Below are positions 13,297-15,405 of a stretch of 15,405 nt of DNA, one piece after another. Location of the stretch: positions 1-15,405 of the forward strand of contig JANNAV010000239.1 in NCBI GenBank assembly GCA_031384695.1, read 5' to 3'. This DNA comes from JANNAV01 sp031384695 (lineage in GTDB: Bacteria; Pseudomonadota; Alphaproteobacteria; Rhodobacterales; Rhodobacteraceae). The notes beneath the pieces were generated by a model. That model was not told where the DNA came from and made no database searches. It was given only the letters and a program-made list of their open reading frames with translations. The number at the start of each line of letters is the position of its first letter. The stretch's first letter is position 1. Both the position numbers and the translations under genes were made by a program.

Positions 13297-13511
13297 CACG
13301 GCTCCTCGCTGCTGTTCTGCCCCAAGCCCATGCGCAATGCCAGAGGTGCTTTCATGCTGCCGGGGGCGGGTGCCAGCGCCTCGGCATGCGGGCGCAAGCC
13401 CGGATGCCGAGAGAACAGGCGTGCCGCATTTGCGGCGCCGTTTAATAGCCGTTGATCGGGGTTTTGGTGAGGGGGCTGGCCTTGGCTGGGCCCACGCGCG
13501 ATAACGGTGGG

Positions 13512-15405
13512 ATGACCGATTTGCCGATCGACGCCATTCTGCCTGCCCTGCGCGCCGCAATCGCTTCCGCTGGCATGGCCGTGCTGCAAGCGCCGCCCGG
13601 TGCGGGTAAAACCACGCGGGTGCCGCTTGATCTGCTGGCCTCGGGCCTGATCCGGGGCCGCATCCTGATGCTGGAGCCGCGCCGTCTGGCCGCCCGCGCC
13701 GCCGCCGAGCGGATGGCCGAGACCTTGGCCGAGCCGGTGGGTGCCACCGTCGGCTACCGCATCCGCGGTGAGGCGAAGGTGGGCCCCGATACCCGCATCG
13801 AAGTGGTGACCGAAGGTATTCTGACCCGGATGATCCAGTCTGATCCGGGGCTTGAGGGCGTCGGCCTGATCATCTTTGACGAGTTCCACGAGCGCAGTCT
13901 GCACGCCGATCTGGGGCTGGCTTTGGCGTTGGAGATACGCGGCGCGCTGCGCGAAGATCTGCAACTGCTGGTGATGTCGGCCACACTCGATGCGGCCCCG
14001 GTGGCCGCCATGATGGGCAATGCGCCGCTGATCACCAGCGCGGGCCGGGCTTTTCCGGTAGAGACGCGGTGGTTGCCCCGCCCGGTTGATGCCGTGATGC
14101 GCTTCGAGGCGGCGCTGGCGGCGCTGGTGTTGCAGGCGGTGGAGGAAGTGCCCGGGGGTGGCGTGCTGGTGTTCCTGCCGGGCGAGGGGGAAATCCGGCG
14201 GCTGGAGGCGGTGCTGACCGGCTGGGTGCGGGCGGGCCGCCTGCCCGGTGATTGCGTGATCCGGCCGCTGTTTGGCGCGATGGAGTTTGCGGCCCAGCGC
14301 GCGGCTTTGGCCCCGGTGCTGGGGCGCAAGATCGTGCTGGCCACCGCGATTGCCGAAACCTCGCTGACCTTGCCCGATATCACCGTGGTGGTGGATGGTG
14401 GCCGCGCGCGGCGTGCGCGGTTTGATGCGGCATCGGGCATGTCGCGGTTGGTGACGGAGCGGGTCAGCCGGGCGGAGGCGGAACAGCGGCGCGGCCGGGC
14501 GGGGCGGGTGCAAGCAGGTATCTGCTACCGGCTGTGGAGCAAGGGCGAGGATGGGGCGCTGGCGGCCTTTGCCCCCGCCGAGATCGAGGTTGCCGATCTG
14601 ACGGGGCTGGCGCTGGAACTGGCGCTGTGGGGCGGCGACAGCTTGGCGTTTCTGACGCCGCCGGTGCCGGGGGTGCTGGCCGAGGCGCGGGCTTTGCTGC
14701 ACGATCTGGGCGCACTTGATGGTGGGGGGGCGACAGAAGGCGCGGGGCGGATCACGGCGCATGGCATACGGCTGGTGGCGTTGCCGCTGCATCCGCGCCT
14801 TGGCCATATGCTGGCGGTGGCGGGTGGGCAAGCGGCGCTGTTGGCGGCGGTGCTGGCCGAGCGTGATCTGCTGCGGGGCGCGCCGCCGGATTTGCTGTTG
14901 CGGCTGGCCGCCGTCGCCGATCCGCACCGATTTGAGGCCGGGCACCCTTATCCGGTTGCGCGCCCGGTGGTCGAGCGGATCAGGCTTGAGGCAAAGCGTC
15001 TGGCGCAGGCGGTGAAAGGCGCGCCGGCAACTGCCGCGTTGTCGGTGGGGCAGATGGCGGCACTCGCCTATCCTGACCGGGTGGGGTTGCGGCGCCGCGG
15101 CGTGGCACCGCGCTGGGTGCTTTCGGGGGGCAAGGGGGCGGCGGTGGCGGCGGGTTCGCCTTTGGCGGGTGCGCGGCTGATTGTGGCGACCGATCTGGAT
15201 GGTGACCCGCGCGAGGCGGTGGTGCGGCAGGCGGTGGTGATTTCGGAGCCCGAGTTGCGCGCGGTGCATGGGGCGGCAATCGGCTGGCGCGAGGTGTGCG
15301 AGTGGTCAAAGCGCGAGGGCCGGGTGGTGGCGCGGCTGCAGGAGCGGTTTGGCGCGCTGGTGCTGGGCGACAGGCATTGGGCCGATGCGCCCGAGGCCGC
15401 GATGG
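13512..15405 (+). CDS. hrpB: ATP-dependent helicase HrpB (3' end beyond window)
   Basis: An uninterrupted frame from 13512 to the window edge encodes 631 residues of a DEAH-type helicase usually about 820 long, so the C-terminal HrpB-specific part is cut off. Motifs: Walker A PPGAGKTTR (28-36), DEFH box (123-126), SAT (156-158), the motif V region TAIAETSLTLPDI and motif VI QRRGRAGR (325-332). HrpB is an RNA-dependent NTPase family found across proteobacteria; its physiological role is poorly defined. The ATG at 13512 (MTDLPID) matches the usual HrpB start; only a weak GGTGGG precedes it, and a TTG at 13482 with GAGGGGG upstream is an alternative. It is divergent from meaB across 215 nt. Confidence 0.95.
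   Translation, partial: MTDLPIDAILPALRAAIASAGMAVLQAPPGAGKTTRVPLDLLASGLIRGRILMLEPRRLAARAAAERMAETLAEPVGATVGYRIRGEAKVGPDTRIEVVTEGILTRMIQSDPGLEGVGLIIFDEFHERSLHADLGLALALEIRGALREDLQLLVMSATLDAAPVAAMMGNAPLITSAGRAFPVETRWLPRPVDAVMRFEAALAALVLQAVEEVPGGGVLVFLPGEGEIRRLEAVLTGWVRAGRLPGDCVIRPLFGAMEFAAQRAALAPVLGRKIVLATAIAETSLTLPDITVVVDGGRARRARFDAASGMSRLVTERVSRAEAEQRRGRAGRVQAGICYRLWSKGEDGALAAFAPAEIEVADLTGLALELALWGGDSLAFLTPPVPGVLAEARALLHDLGALDGGGATEGAGRITAHGIRLVALPLHPRLGHMLAVAGGQAALLAAVLAERDLLRGAPPDLLLRLAAVADPHRFEAGHPYPVARPVVERIRLEAKRLAQAVKGAPATAALSVGQMAALAYPDRVGLRRRGVAPRWVLSGGKGAAVAAGSPLAGARLIVATDLDGDPREAVVRQAVVISEPELRAVHGAAIGWREVCEWSKREGRVVARLQERFGALVLGDRHWADAPEAAM

Noticed and set aside
13296..13354. Short minus-strand frame starting MKAPLALRMG whose TGA overlaps the meaB ATG as TGATG.
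   Set aside because: Only 19 codons, no ribosome site before its ATG, and the frame upstream is the antisense of hrpB; the overlap is probably chance.
13296..15269. Very long minus-strand open frame of 657 codons.
   Set aside because: It is antisense to hrpB, which has all helicase motifs; the minus translation is His/Arg/Gln/Pro-rich, as typical for shadows of high-GC genes.

Overview
The window is high-GC DNA with the gene repertoire of an alphaproteobacterium, most probably a member of the Rhodobacteraceae. The clues are a VPLPA-type C-terminal sorting signal on a secreted protein, an alphaproteobacterial-type L28, MeaB, and a dense layout of short operons with ATGA overlaps. No tRNA, rRNA, CRISPR array, transposase or phage gene was found. 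Most of the window reads as chromosomal core or soft-accessory DNA, not a mobile island.

Layout. 34-561 (-) encodes a secreted VPLPA-CTERM protein. Behind a 430-nt gap, 992-1300 (+) encodes a small cysteine-containing exported protein that converges on, and overlaps by 16 nt, a minus-strand group. That group is read from high to low coordinates: a 2OG-Fe(II) oxygenase (2464-3015), a pyridoxamine-5'-phosphate-oxidase-like flavoprotein (1737-2402) and a low-molecular-weight tyrosine phosphatase (1285-1740). A 466-nt gap with tandem and palindromic repeats separates this group from rpmB (L28, 3482-3787, -). Divergent from rpmB is a MarR regulator (4050-4550, +) followed by an EamA/DMT permease (4610-5533, +). 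The permease converges on an ada operon: ada (6434-7510, -) overlaps the isocitrate lyase/PEP mutase superfamily gene (5671-6453, -) by 20 nt. Divergent from ada is an AarF/ABC1 kinase-like gene (7686-9008, +), then a photolyase/cryptochrome-related FAD protein (9132-10337, +) overlapping a DUF2805 gene (10334-10600, +). These converge on a second, conventionally ordered photolyase/cryptochrome gene (10741-12243, -), which lies downstream of meaB (12325-13296, -). Divergent from meaB is an hrpB helicase gene (13512 onward, +) that runs off the window edge.

How it fits together. The right half is rich in DNA-damage functions: Ada (alkylation repair), two photolyase-family flavoproteins and an RNA helicase-like HrpB. 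The other genes look like independent housekeeping units. The parts most worth a second look are these: (i) the photolyase-like protein at 9132-10337, whose FAD domain comes first and whose alpha/beta-like domain appears to follow it, opposite to the usual order; (ii) a small family of perfect or near-perfect palindromes at 3353-3385, 3417-3454 and 5662-5698 whose arms differ by compensated base changes, one of which forms the end of a coding sequence and another of which could form a pseudoknot behind rpmB; and (iii) several short tandem repeats, including one that adds a DGAVR-type pentapeptide tail to the MarR regulator. I do not see a clearly new multi-gene defence or biosynthetic system.
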